From: CBDCGS01 sp965216915
GTDB lineage: Bacteria > Pseudomonadota > Alphaproteobacteria > UBA828
Direction: 5' to 3'
DNA length: 64,000 nt
Assembly (NCBI GenBank): GCA_965216915.1
Contig: CBDCGS010000010.1
Span: 558,001 to 622,000, forward strand
Shown here: positions 51,524 to 60,384 of the stretch, in pieces
How positions within the stretch are numbered: position 1 is the first letter of the stretch
Layout of the letters: every line of letters starts with the position of its first letter
Made by a program: the position numbers and the translations under genes
The notes under the pieces: generated by a model
What the model saw: the letters and a program-made list of their open reading frames with translations, nothing else
Database searches by the model: none
What the model was told of the DNA's origin: nothing

Positions 51524-52048
51524 CTACTCGGCGGCGCGCGCGGTGCGGTTGATCGTGAGGTCGAGCGTGACGGGCACCGGGTTCGCCAGAATGTCGAGCA
51601 CCGGGCAATGGGCGTTCACCGCCTCGCGCAACATGTGTAGGTCCTCCTCGCTCGCAGAGGATTCGAGCTCGACCGTGCCGTGGATCCCCTCATAGCCAGG
51701 GCGCACCGTGTCGTCGACGGCGAAGAAGCCGCGCAGGTCGATTTCACCCTCCAGGCACACGGAGACCCGTTCGAGCGGAATGCCGAGCGCTGTGGCATAG
51801 GCGCGGTAGGTGATTTCCTGGCACGTTCCAAGGGCGGCCAAGATCAACTCGACCGGGTTCGGGCCTTGGTCTTGACCGCCCAGCGTTTCCGGCTCGTCGA
51901 CCACCAACCGGTGCTCGCGGAGTGTCACGTCCGAGCGCAGCCCGTCGAGCTGTACGGAGCGGCTCTCGAATGTCGCGCGCGCTTCGGCCGGGTCGGCCCG
52001 GTAGCGATCCTGCGTTTCGGCGATGAGTGATTTGAGCGGCTGTGTCAT
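51524..52048 (-). CDS. OsmC family protein
   Basis: A 174-residue protein of the OsmC/Ohr superfamily. The two reactive cysteines expected of thiol peroxidases are present, in ALGTCQEITYRAYA and in VNAHCPVLDILAN. The central helix GGQDQGPNPVELILAAL and the strands REHRLVVDEPETLGG are typical. Members reduce organic hydroperoxides or, in the YhfA-like branch, act on unknown thiols; the sequence fits the OsmC branch more than Ohr. Single gene; the AT-rich upstream gap is shared with the TetR gene. Confidence 0.88.
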   Translation of the reverse strand: MTQPLKSLIAETQDRYRADPAEARATFESRSVQLDGLRSDVTLREHRLVVDEPETLGGQDQGPNPVELILAALGTCQEITYRAYATALGIPLERVSVCLEGEIDLRGFFAVDDTVRPGYEGIHGTVELESSASEEDLHMLREAVNAHCPVLDILANPVPVTLDLTINRTARAAE

Positions 52049-52402
52049 GGTGCCTCTCCAGCGGCGCTGTTTCGACGATTTTCGACCGCCCTCAGTTGGA
52101 TCACATTCTCGCCATTTAATCCATTGGTATTTCGTTTATTACATTATTACACATATGGATAATGTAAATACACGACGCTTAAGTCCAGACAAATTGGCTC
52201 CAACGCCCGCTCACCGTGGGTTTTGACCGATCGTTCGCCAATTGGTTCCCGCGCCCAGATTCGTGTTAATCTTCTCTCTGGCGCTCGCTTTTGGCTTGGT
52301 TGACGGTGCGGGGCAGAAAAGTCGTCGGCCAGGTTATGGCGCGAATGATGCGCGCCGGTGAGCTCCGTTGGCTTCCTGTGTCAGGGGGGTGTGTTGACCG
52401 AC
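52049..52402. promoter_or_regulatory. AT-rich divergent intergenic region
   Basis: A 354-bp gap between the leftward OsmC gene and the rightward TetR gene. The first half (about 52090-52170) is strikingly AT-rich for this genome, with TTTATTACATTATTACA and TATGGATAATG, which may hold divergent promoters. No convincing small gene or RNA. TetR regulators often bind such gaps, but no clear palindromic operator was found. Confidence 0.35.
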
Positions 52403-53086
52403 ATGAGTGAGGCGGCGCTATCGCCGCAACCGCAGGTCAAGCGGCGTACCCGCCGCCGCAAGACCCGCAAAAAAGGGGCCTATCACCACGGGAATCTGCC
52501 GCGTGCGCTGCTCGATGCGGCGCTCATGCTGGTTGAGCGTGATGGACCCAAGGGAGTTTCCCTGCGCGCTGTGGCGCGTGTTGCCGGTGTTTCCCCGGCC
52601 GCGCCATACCGGCATTTCGCCGGCAAGGAGGGCTTGCTGGCGTCGGTTGCCGAGGAGGGGTTTCGCGCGCTCGCCGAGGCGCTCGAAGAGGCAAGCGCCG
52701 AGAACCGCGAGATGCCGCTCGCCGAATTTCGCGCGATCGGCCTCGCCTATGTCAGGTTCGCGGCCAGCCACCCGTCACATTTCCGAGTGATGTTTGGCCC
52801 CGAGATCACCGACAGGGGCGCTTATCCGGGCTTGTGCGAGACGGCCGATCGCGCGTTCGCCGTGATCGAGAACGCGATCGCGCATTCCCAGCGGAGTGAC
52901 CTGGAGGCAGGGGAGACCGATCCGCATCGCCTGGCGGTGGCAGCCCGGGCGACCTTTCATGGCCTGGCCACTTTGGTGACCGATGGACAGCTGGATGAGT
53001 TGGCTGGCTCGGACACCGAGATCCAAGCAGTTGCCAACCGCGTCTCGGACGTGATCTACCGCGGCCTCTCCTATAGCGGTCTCTGA
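52403..53086 (+). CDS. TetR family regulator (WHG-domain type)
   Basis: A 227-residue regulator from the ATG at 52403 (in-frame GTG codons upstream are possible starts). A very basic N-terminal arm (VKRRTRRRKTRKKGAYHHGN) precedes the HTH SLRAVARVAGVSPAAPYRHF, followed by AGKEGLLASVAEEGFRAL. The C-terminal ligand domain contains IGLAYVRFAASHPSHFRVMF, the WHG-type/TetR_C_33 pattern. It lies 101 bp before the nucleoside-uptake operon on the same strand and may regulate it or the OsmC gene behind it; both are inferences from position. Confidence 0.85.
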   Translation: MSEAALSPQPQVKRRTRRRKTRKKGAYHHGNLPRALLDAALMLVERDGPKGVSLRAVARVAGVSPAAPYRHFAGKEGLLASVAEEGFRALAEALEEASAENREMPLAEFRAIGLAYVRFAASHPSHFRVMFGPEITDRGAYPGLCETADRAFAVIENAIAHSQRSDLEAGETDPHRLAVAARATFHGLATLVTDGQLDELAGSDTEIQAVANRVSDVIYRGLSYSGL

Positions 53087-53187
53087 CACCTGGGCGTGCG
53101 GGCGAGGGGCTTTTGGTCGCCAGCGGCCTCCGCTAAGCTCGCGCGATTAGGAACATCGCTTTTGATGTCCGAAACGGGAGACGAGAC

Positions 53188-54177
53188 ATGAAGCGTTTGG
53201 TCATGGCGGCCGCGGCTGCGGCCCTGATGGCGTTCGGGGGGAACGCTTACGCTGAGGATTTCACACCCGCCGTCGTGTTCGACATGGGCGGCAAGTTCGA
53301 CAAATCCTTCAACGAGGCCGCCTATAACGGCGCCGAGCGATACAAAGCCGAGAGCGGCATTGCGTACCGCGAGTTCGAGGTGACCAATCCCTCGATGCGC
53401 GAGCAGGCGCTGCGTGCCATGGCGCGCCGCGGGGCCCAGGTCGTCGTCGCCATGGGCTTCGCGCAAGCGGCGGCGGTCGAGACGGTCGCGCAGGAATTTC
53501 CGGACGTGAAGTTCACGCTGATCGACATGGTGGTCGACCTGCCCAACGTGCAGTCGGTCGTGTTCAAGGAGCATGAGGGCTCGTTCCTCGTCGGCATGGC
53601 AGCGGCGCTCACCTCGGAGACCGGCAAGGTCGGCTTCGTCGGCGGCATGGACATTCCGCTGATCCGCAAATTCGCGCTTGGCTATGTCGAGGGCGCGCAA
53701 TATGTGAACGCCGACATCGAGGTGTTTCAGAACATGACCGGCACCACGCCGTCCGCCTGGAACGACCCCACAAAGGGCGGCGAGCTCGCGCGCAGCCAGT
53801 TCGACCGTGGTGCCGACGTGGTCTACGCGGCCGCCGGCGGCACCGGCATCGGCGTCTATCAGGCGGCGAAGGACGCCGGCAAGCTCGCCATCGGTGTCGA
53901 CAGCAACCAGAACTATCTGCACCCCGGCACCATGCTGACCTCGATGGTCAAGCGGGTCGACGTCGCGGTCTACGAGGCGTTCAAACGGGCCCAGGACGGC
54001 ACGTGGCAGCCCGGCATCCAAATTCTCGGTCTCGCCGAGGATGGCGTCGGGTGGGCGCTCGACGAGCACAACCGCCCGCTCATCTCGGGCGACGTCGAGG
54101 CCAAGATCGAGCAGGCGCGGCAAGACATCATCGCCGGCAAGATCGCGGTGACCGACTACATGGCGCAAAACCAGTAG
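53188..54177 (+). CDS. BMP-family substrate-binding protein for nucleosides
   Basis: A 329-residue periplasmic binding protein with a clear signal peptide (MKRLVMAAAAAALMAFGGNA, ending YA). The basic membrane protein/PnrA family is recognised by VVFDMGGKFDKSFNEAAYNG, GFAQAAAVETVAQEFPDVKF, LVGMAAALTSETGKVGFVGG, DVVYAAAGGTGIGVYQAAKD and IGVDSNQNYLHPGTMLTSMV. Family members bind purine and pyrimidine nucleosides. No lipobox is present, as expected for a soluble periplasmic protein of a Gram-negative. First gene of an ABC importer operon ending in nucleoside salvage enzymes. Confidence 0.93.
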   Translation: MKRLVMAAAAAALMAFGGNAYAEDFTPAVVFDMGGKFDKSFNEAAYNGAERYKAESGIAYREFEVTNPSMREQALRAMARRGAQVVVAMGFAQAAAVETVAQEFPDVKFTLIDMVVDLPNVQSVVFKEHEGSFLVGMAAALTSETGKVGFVGGMDIPLIRKFALGYVEGAQYVNADIEVFQNMTGTTPSAWNDPTKGGELARSQFDRGADVVYAAAGGTGIGVYQAAKDAGKLAIGVDSNQNYLHPGTMLTSMVKRVDVAVYEAFKRAQDGTWQPGIQILGLAEDGVGWALDEHNRPLISGDVEAKIEQARQDIIAGKIAVTDYMAQNQ

Positions 54178-54232
54178 GGCGAACAACCGAGGCAGCGGGG
54201 CATGACCGCGCGCGCCCGCGCGCGCCCGCAGC

Positions 54233-55828
54233 GTGGGTAAGGCGCGAGACGGGGCGGCGCAAGCCGCCCCCGACGCGCCTGATGCCGGAGCCCGCGCGGC
54301 GCCGGCGCTCGAGCTGATCGGCATCGAGAAGTGGTTCGGTAGCGTCCACGCCAACAACAATGTCTCGCTCGCGGTCGAGCGGGGCACGATCCACGGCATC
54401 ATCGGCGAGAACGGCGCCGGCAAGTCGACGCTGATGTCGATCGTCTACGGCTACTACCAGGCCGACGGCGGCGAGATTCGGGTCGACGGCGAGCGCGTCG
54501 TCATCAAGGGGCCGGAGCAGGCGATCGCACGCGGCATCGGCATGGTGCATCAGCATTTCATGCTGGTGGATACTTTCACCGTGCTCGAGAACGTCGTACT
54601 CGGCGTCGAGAGCGGCTTTCTTCTGAAGCAGACACTCGCTGAGGCGCGGGCGGAGCTCGAGCGGCTCGAGGCGGAATATGGGCTCGAGGTCGATCCCCAC
54701 GCGATCGTCGGCGACCTGCCGGTCGGCCTCCAGCAGCGCGTCGAGATCTTGAAGGCGCTTTACCGGGGCGCCGAGATCCTGATCCTCGACGAGCCGACAG
54801 GCGTGCTCACGCCGCAGGAGGTAGACGAGCTGTTCCGCATCCTGCAGGCGCTCCGCGAGCAGGGCAAGACGATCATCCTGATCACCCACAAGCTCCGCGA
54901 GATCATGGCGTTGACCGATCGCGTCTCGGTGATGCGGCACGGCGCGGTGGTCGGCCATGTTGCGACGGCGGAGACCGACCGCGAGCAGCTTGCGGCGATG
55001 ATGGTTGGGCGCGCGGTGCTCCTGCGCGTCGAGAAAACGCCCGCGACGCCGGGTGCCACGGTCCTCGCGGTCGAGGATCTGACCGTGCGCGACCGCAACG
55101 GCGTCGTCCGCGTGAAAGGTGTGAGCTTCGAGGTGCGCGCAGGCGAGATCGTCGGCATCGCGGGCGTCGCCGGCAACGGACAGTCGGAGTTGCTGGAAGC
55201 GCTTGCGGGAATTCTGCCGGCGGAAAGGGGGGCGATCAGCGTGCATGGTGCGCCGGCGCCACGCGGCGGCCATGCGCGCGCGGCAAAGGCGATGCGGAAA
55301 ATCGGCCTCGGCCACGTGCCGGAGGATCGTCAGCGCATGGGCCTTATCACGGCGTTCGAGGCGTCCGAAAGCGGCATCCTCGGCTACCACGATGACAAGC
55401 TCTACAACCCGCGTCTTCTGATGGACCGCAGCGCGGTGGTGCGCGATGTGCGCCGTAAGATGGAAGAATATGATGTGCGCCCGCCCTTGCCGCGGCTCGC
55501 CTCGGCCAATTTCTCGGGCGGCAATCAGCAAAAGATCGTCGTCGGACGCGAGTTGGATCGCAATCCCGACGTTCTACTCGTTGGTCAGCCGACCCGCGGC
55601 GTCGATATCGGCGCGATCGAGTTCATCCATCGCGAGCTCGTGCAGATGCGCGACGCGGGCAAGGCGATCCTCCTCGTCTCGGTCGAGCTCGACGAGATTC
55701 TTTCGCTCTCCGACCGCATCCTCGTGATGTTCGACGGCACGATCGTGGGCGAGGTCGCGCAAGCCGACGCGGACGAGCGCATGCTCGGCCTGTTGATGGC
55801 GGGCGAGCGCGTCGAGGCCCGGTCGTGA
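54233..55828 (+). CDS. Nucleoside ABC importer ATPase with two nucleotide-binding domains
   Basis: A 531-residue ATPase starting at a GTG. The N-terminal domain has Walker A GENGAGKSTLMSIVYG, a signature of the form LPVGLQQRVEILKAL, and Walker B ILILDEPTGVLTPQE. The C-terminal domain has a degenerate Walker A (GVAGNGQSELLEALAG), signature FSGGNQQKIVVGREL and LLVGQPTRGVDIGAIEF. This asymmetric tandem layout is that of sugar and nucleoside importers (RbsA, NupO type). It overlaps the next permease gene by four bases (GTGA). The first 25 residues are an Ala/Asp/Pro-rich extension of no known role. Confidence 0.94.
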   Translation: MGKARDGAAQAAPDAPDAGARAAPALELIGIEKWFGSVHANNNVSLAVERGTIHGIIGENGAGKSTLMSIVYGYYQADGGEIRVDGERVVIKGPEQAIARGIGMVHQHFMLVDTFTVLENVVLGVESGFLLKQTLAEARAELERLEAEYGLEVDPHAIVGDLPVGLQQRVEILKALYRGAEILILDEPTGVLTPQEVDELFRILQALREQGKTIILITHKLREIMALTDRVSVMRHGAVVGHVATAETDREQLAAMMVGRAVLLRVEKTPATPGATVLAVEDLTVRDRNGVVRVKGVSFEVRAGEIVGIAGVAGNGQSELLEALAGILPAERGAISVHGAPAPRGGHARAAKAMRKIGLGHVPEDRQRMGLITAFEASESGILGYHDDKLYNPRLLMDRSAVVRDVRRKMEEYDVRPPLPRLASANFSGGNQQKIVVGRELDRNPDVLLVGQPTRGVDIGAIEFIHRELVQMRDAGKAILLVSVELDEILSLSDRILVMFDGTIVGEVAQADADERMLGLLMAGERVEARS

Positions 55829-56943
55829 GCGGCCTGGGCGCGCCCACCAAGGCGCCGGGTTGGGTGACCCACGGCCTCGTGCCCCTGATCAATCTCGCGC
55901 TCGCCTTCATCATCTCGGGCGCGATCATCGCGGCGATTGGCGAAAACCCCTTCGAGGCGTTGGAGCTCCTCGTGTTCGGCGCGTTCGGCTATCCGGAGGC
56001 GGTCGGCTACACGCTCTATTACACGACCAACTTCGTGTTCACCGGCCTCGCGGTCGCGATCGCGTTCCACTGCGGCCTCTTCAACATCGGCGGCGAGGGG
56101 CAGGCCTATCTCGGCGGGCTTGGCGCCGGCGTCGTCGCGCTCTCGCTCGACGGTTGGCCCGGCCCCGTCGTCATCATCCTCGCCATCATTGGGGCGGTCG
56201 CGTTCGGCGCGTTGTGGGGGTTCATCCCCGGCTGGCTTCAAGCCAAGCGCGGCAGCCATATCGTGATCACCACGATCATGTTCAACTTCATCGCGGCCGC
56301 GCTGATGACCTACCTCCTGGTCGAGATCTTCATCAAGCCTGGCCAGCAAGCGGCGGAGAGCCGCGAGTTCGCGGAAAGTGCGTGGATCCCCTTTGTGCAC
56401 GACATCGCGACCTCGCTCGGCCTCGACATGGGCCGCTCGGCGCTCAATCTTTCGATCGTGATCGCGATCGTCTGCCTCATCCTGTTCTGGTTCTTCGTGT
56501 GGCGCACACGGTGGGGCTATGAGATCCGCGCGGTCGGCCACAATGAATCAGCGGCCGTCTATGCCGGCATCTCGCCGTCGCGCGCGATCATCCTCGCGAT
56601 GATGATTTCGGGCGGGCTCGCGGGGCTGGTTGGCGTCAACGAGATCATGGGGGTCCACCACCGGCTGTTACTCGAGTTCACCGCAGGCTACGGCTTCGTC
56701 GGCATCGCGGTGGCGCTGATGGGGCGCAACCACCCGGTTGGCGTGCTGCTCGCGGCTCTCCTGTTCGGCGCGCTCTACCAGGGCGGCTCGGAGCTTGCGT
56801 TCGACATGCCCAACGTGACGCGTGACATGGTCGTGGTGATCCAGGGCCTCGTCATCCTCTTTTCGGGCGCACTCGAACACATGTTCCGGCCGCGCATCGA
56901 GAGCCTGTTCGTGCGGCGTGCGCAAGCGAGCGCGGCGGAGTAG
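55825..56943 (+). CDS. Nucleoside ABC importer permease 1
   Basis: A 372-residue inner-membrane permease starting at a GTG overlapping the ATPase stop. About nine hydrophobic helices are seen, including LINLALAFIISGAIIAAIGE and FVFTGLAVAIAFHCGLFNIG. The motif GLFNIGGEGQAYLGGLGAG is the hallmark of the BPD_transp_2 permeases of nucleoside and branched-chain importers (NupP type). A GYEIRAVGHNESAAVYAGI cytoplasmic loop contacts the ATPase. It pairs with the next gene to form the channel. Confidence 0.93.
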   Translation: MSGLGAPTKAPGWVTHGLVPLINLALAFIISGAIIAAIGENPFEALELLVFGAFGYPEAVGYTLYYTTNFVFTGLAVAIAFHCGLFNIGGEGQAYLGGLGAGVVALSLDGWPGPVVIILAIIGAVAFGALWGFIPGWLQAKRGSHIVITTIMFNFIAAALMTYLLVEIFIKPGQQAAESREFAESAWIPFVHDIATSLGLDMGRSALNLSIVIAIVCLILFWFFVWRTRWGYEIRAVGHNESAAVYAGISPSRAIILAMMISGGLAGLVGVNEIMGVHHRLLLEFTAGYGFVGIAVALMGRNHPVGVLLAALLFGALYQGGSELAFDMPNVTRDMVVVIQGLVILFSGALEHMFRPRIESLFVRRAQASAAE

Positions 56944-56948
56944 GGCCG

Positions 56949-57920
56949 ATGGAAGCCATCACCTGGATCGTGCTGGTGATCGACGCGACGCTCAGGGTCG
57001 CGACGCCGCTCGTGCTGGCGGCCTTCGCCGGCATGTTCGCCGAGCGCTCGGGCGTCGTCGACATCGGGCTCGAGGGCAAGATGCTCGGCGCCGCGTTCGC
57101 CGCCGCCGCGACCGCCTATGCCACGGGCTCCGCCTGGCTCGGCCTGCTCGCGGGCATCGCGGTCTCGATCGGCCTCGCGATGATCCACGCGTTCGCCTCG
57201 GTGACCCATGCCGGCAACCAGGTGGTCTCGGGCATGGCGCTTAACATCGTCGTCGCGGGGCTCGGCCCGGTGCTCGCGCTCGCCTGGTTCGGCCAGGGCG
57301 GCCAAACGCCGCTGGTGGGTGACGATGCACGCTTCCGGCCGATCCATCTGCCTTTCTCGGACAGCTTGGCTGATGTGCCGTTTCTCGCGCAGATCTATTC
57401 GGAGATCGTGAGCGGGCACAATCTCATCGTTTATGTCGCGATCGGCACCGTGCCGCTCGCCGCTTGGTTCATCTACAAGACGCGCTTCGGCCTTCGCTTG
57501 CGGGCGGTCGGTGAATCGCCCGAGGCGGTCGACACCGCCGGCATCTCGGTCGCCGGCATGCGTTACCGCGCGATGATCGTCTGCGGCATTCTCTGCGGCA
57601 TCGCAGGCACCTCGCTCTCGATCGCGCAGAACGCCCTGTTCGTGCGCGACATGACCGCGGGCATGGGCTATCTCGCGCTCGCCGCCTTGATTTTCGGCAA
57701 GTGGCGTCCGGTGCCGACGCTCTTCGCGTGCTTCCTGTTTGCGTTCGCGGATGCCGTGCAGGCGCGGCTGCAGGGTGTCGACATTCCCGGGGTCGGCGTC
57801 ATTCCGGTGCAGGCCATCCAAGCGTTCCCTTATGTGTTGACCGTGCTGCTGCTCGCGGGCTTCGTCGGCAAGGCCGTGCCACCCAAAGCGAGCGGCATTC
57901 CGTATATAAAGGAGCGATGA
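56949..57920 (+). CDS. Nucleoside ABC importer permease 2
   Basis: A 323-residue permease, 5 bp after the first. Segments: TPLVLAAFAGMFAERSGVVD followed by IGLEGKMLGAAFAAAATAY (the ERSGVVDIGLEG-type motif of NupQ-like permeases), GNQVVSGMALNIVVAGLGPV, and the coupling loop TRFGLRLRAVGESPEAVDTA. About eight to nine helices. Its stop overlaps the cytidine deaminase start (ATGA), binding transport and salvage in one transcript. Confidence 0.93.
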   Translation: MEAITWIVLVIDATLRVATPLVLAAFAGMFAERSGVVDIGLEGKMLGAAFAAAATAYATGSAWLGLLAGIAVSIGLAMIHAFASVTHAGNQVVSGMALNIVVAGLGPVLALAWFGQGGQTPLVGDDARFRPIHLPFSDSLADVPFLAQIYSEIVSGHNLIVYVAIGTVPLAAWFIYKTRFGLRLRAVGESPEAVDTAGISVAGMRYRAMIVCGILCGIAGTSLSIAQNALFVRDMTAGMGYLALAALIFGKWRPVPTLFACFLFAFADAVQARLQGVDIPGVGVIPVQAIQAFPYVLTVLLLAGFVGKAVPPKASGIPYIKER

Positions 57921-58321
57921 GCAGCAACATCGACGCCATGATCAAGGCCGCGGCCGCAGCCCGCGCGAACGCCCACGCGCCCTATTCGAGCTTCGCGGTG
58001 GGTGCTTGCGTGCGCACGCCAAGCGGGCGGCTCTTCGCCGGCTGCAATGTCGAGAACGCGGCCTATCCGCAAGGGCAATGCGCGGAGGCGAGCGCCGTCG
58101 GGGCGATGGTCACGGCCGGCGAGACCGAGATTGCCGAGGTCGTGGTGATCGGCGGCGGCGACGGCCTCTGCACGCCGTGTGGCGGCTGCCGCCAGCGGCT
58201 CAGCGAGTTCGCGGCGCCGGCGACGCCGGTCCACATCTGTGGGCCCGAGGGCCTGCGGGAGAGCTTCACGGTCGGAGAGCTCTTGCCGCACGGCTTTGGG
58301 CCGATGCTCCTCGAACGCTGA
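57917..58321 (+). CDS. cdd: Cytidine deaminase
   Basis: A 134-residue enzyme of the small tetrameric type, converting cytidine and deoxycytidine to uridine. It contains NAHAPYSSFAVGACVRTPSG, the zinc and catalytic Glu site GQCAEASAVGAM, the substrate-binding GCNVENAAYPQ and the second zinc motif CTPCGGCRQRLSEF. AAGGAGCG lies just upstream of the ATG, which overlaps the permease stop. In this operon it acts on nucleosides just imported. Confidence 0.96.
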   Translation: MSSNIDAMIKAAAAARANAHAPYSSFAVGACVRTPSGRLFAGCNVENAAYPQGQCAEASAVGAMVTAGETEIAEVVVIGGGDGLCTPCGGCRQRLSEFAAPATPVHICGPEGLRESFTVGELLPHGFGPMLLER

Positions 58322-58329
58322 GCCAGGCG

Positions 58330-59151
58330 ATGCCCGATCCCGAGACGACGGCGCAGGCGATCGCAGCGCACGTCCCCGGTTTCGCACCGCGCGCCGGGTT
58401 GGTGCTGGGCTCGGGCCTCGCGGATCTCGCGGATGCCGTCGAGGTGGTTGCCGAGATTTCCTACGGCGACCTCGAGGGGTTTCCGCAGCCCGGTGTGGAG
58501 GGCCACGCCGGCCGCCTGCTCGCCGGACATCTCGGCGGCTTGCCGGTGGTCTGCCTTGCCGGGCGCAGCCACCTCTATGAGGGGCATGACGCGTCAGCGT
58601 TGACGCTTCCGATCAGGACTCTCAAGCGCCTCGGCTGCGAGCTGGTTTTTCTCACGAATGCAGCCGGCAGCCTGAACCCGGCGTTCGAACCGGGCTCGCT
58701 GATGGCCGTCTCCGATCACATCAACATGCTCGGGCGCAACCCGCTCGTCGGTCCCAATGATGACCGCTTCGGCCCGCGCTTCCCCGACATGACCGAGGCC
58801 TATGACAGCGCTTTGCGCGCGAGCCTCAAAGAGGCCGCGCACGCCGTCGGTGTCGCCCTCAACGAAGGCGTCTATCTCGCGCTGCTCGGCCCCAATTTCG
58901 AGACGCCCGCCGAGATCCGCGCCTTTCGCACGTTGGGCGCGGATGCCGTCGGCATGTCGACGGTGCCGGAATGCTTGGTGGCGCGTCACTGCGGGTTGCG
59001 CGTGGCCGCCGTCTCGGTGCTCACCAACCTCGCCGCCGGCATGAGTGATGAACCGTTGACTCACGAGGCGACACTCACAGTCGGCGCACGCGGCGCGGCG
59101 CAGATGGCGCGTCTCGTGCCTGCATTCTTCAGCAGGTTGGCGGGGCCTTAG
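58330..59151 (+). CDS. Purine nucleoside phosphorylase (trimeric type)
   Basis: A 273-residue enzyme that splits purine nucleosides with phosphate into base and ribose-1-phosphate. Family signatures: PRAGLVLGSGLADLADAVE, LAGRSHLYEGHD (phosphate site His), FLTNAAGSLNPAFEPGSLM, GVYLALLGPNFETPAEIRAF and LGADAVGMSTVPECLVARHC. The motif set fits the PNP/XapA class (PunA) rather than the hexameric DeoD. Eight bp after cdd and the last gene of the operon. Convergent and directly abutting the class V aminotransferase gene. Confidence 0.94.
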   Translation: MPDPETTAQAIAAHVPGFAPRAGLVLGSGLADLADAVEVVAEISYGDLEGFPQPGVEGHAGRLLAGHLGGLPVVCLAGRSHLYEGHDASALTLPIRTLKRLGCELVFLTNAAGSLNPAFEPGSLMAVSDHINMLGRNPLVGPNDDRFGPRFPDMTEAYDSALRASLKEAAHAVGVALNEGVYLALLGPNFETPAEIRAFRTLGADAVGMSTVPECLVARHCGLRVAAVSVLTNLAAGMSDEPLTHEATLTVGARGAAQMARLVPAFFSRLAGP

Positions 59152-60384
59152 CTACAGCGCGGCGTCGAGCGCGCGCATCAGGCGGTCGACCTCGTCGGCG
59201 GTGTTGTAGTGCACCAGGCTGGCGCGCACCACACCACCGTGCGGCTCGGCCCCCGCGTCCCTGATACAGCGCGCGGCATAGAAATCGCCGTGACGGATCG
59301 CGACCTTTTCGGCTTCGGCCGCGCGCGCGATCTCTTCCGATGGCTGTCCGTCGACCACGAACGAGAAGGTGGGCGCGCGGGTGTTCGCGTCGCCGCTGGC
59401 CGGCCCGATCAGGCGCACGCGCGGCTTCGAGCGCAATAGGTCGAGCAGCGGCGCGGCGATCGCCTCCTCGTGCGCCGCCATGCGCCCATACACGCGCTCG
59501 ATACGCGCGTGCAGCGGCAGGTTCGACGCGCCATCATGGTGAGCGTCGAGGGCCTCGAAATAGGCGGTCATGCCGGCGAGGCCGGCGCTCAGCTCATGGT
59601 TGGGCCCGCCGGGGTTGAGCTTCAACGGGATCTGGTCGTCGAGGAAATAGTGGTTGAGGGGGTGCGCCCGCTCCAGATGCTCGCGCTTCCCGTAGAGCAG
59701 CCCCAGATGTGGCCCGTAGAGCTTGTAGGTCGAGCAGAGATAGAAATCGACGTCGAGCGCCTTGACGTCGATCGCGCGATGGGCGGCATAGGCGACGCCG
59801 TCGACGCAAGCGAGCGCGCCGGCATCGTGGATCATGTCGACCAGTGCGCGCACGTCGTGGATGGCGCCCGTGATGTTGGAGCAGTGCGTGAAACAGACGA
59901 GCCGCGTGCGCTCGTTGAGCAGCGCGGCGAGATCCTCGGCCATGAGCGCACCGGTCTCGGGCCGGAAGCGCCACTCGCGGAGCACGATGCCGAACTCCTC
60001 GAGCTTGCGCCATGCGCCGTTGTTCGCCTCGTGGTCGAGGTTGGTGACGATGATCTCGTCGCCCTCGGCGAACCATGGGCGCAGCGCATGCGAGAGCAGA
60101 AACACGTTCATGCTCGTGGAGATGCCGATCATCACCTCGTCGGGTGTCGCGTTGAGGAGGGCCGCCATCGCCTGATGGCTCTCCGCGATCATCTCGGCCG
60201 CGCGCGTCGAGGCGGGGAAGGGCGCGCCGGGCTGCACCTGCAGCGCGCGCATGTAGTAGGTGATGCGATCCAGCACCTGCTGCGCGGCGAGCGTGCCGCC
60301 GGCGTTCTCGAACAGCGCCCACTCGCCGGCGAGCGCCGGAAAATGGGCGCGCGCGAAATCGGTGTCGAGCAATGGTGCGGTCAT
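59152..60384 (-). CDS. Class V aminotransferase-fold PLP enzyme (cysteine-desulphurase-like)
   Basis: A 410-residue PLP enzyme starting at the ATG at 60384, which overlaps the rhodanese stop (ATGA). Segments: FENAGGTLAAQQVLDRITYY, TPDEVMIGISTSMNVFLLSH, IIVTNLDHEANNGAWRKLEE, THCSNITGAIHDVRALVDMI, and the Schiff-base Lys in FYLCSTYKLYGPHLGLLYGK. The close-to-C-terminal FYAARCIRDAGAEPHGGVVR resembles the catalytic-loop region of SufS/CsdA-like enzymes. The coupled rhodanese gene suggests sulphur transfer, but other class V reactions such as amino acid lyase are possible. Confidence 0.85.
   Translation of the reverse strand: MTAPLLDTDFARAHFPALAGEWALFENAGGTLAAQQVLDRITYYMRALQVQPGAPFPASTRAAEMIAESHQAMAALLNATPDEVMIGISTSMNVFLLSHALRPWFAEGDEIIVTNLDHEANNGAWRKLEEFGIVLREWRFRPETGALMAEDLAALLNERTRLVCFTHCSNITGAIHDVRALVDMIHDAGALACVDGVAYAAHRAIDVKALDVDFYLCSTYKLYGPHLGLLYGKREHLERAHPLNHYFLDDQIPLKLNPGGPNHELSAGLAGMTAYFEALDAHHDGASNLPLHARIERVYGRMAAHEEAIAAPLLDLLRSKPRVRLIGPASGDANTRAPTFSFVVDGQPSEEIARAAEAEKVAIRHGDFYAARCIRDAGAEPHGGVVRASLVHYNTADEVDRLMRALDAAL

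Noticed and set aside
54233..57920. Sugar (ribose-type) rather than nucleoside importer
   Set aside because: The ATPase would fit either, but the binding protein is of the BMP/PnrA family and the operon ends with cytidine deaminase and purine nucleoside phosphorylase, which points to nucleosides.
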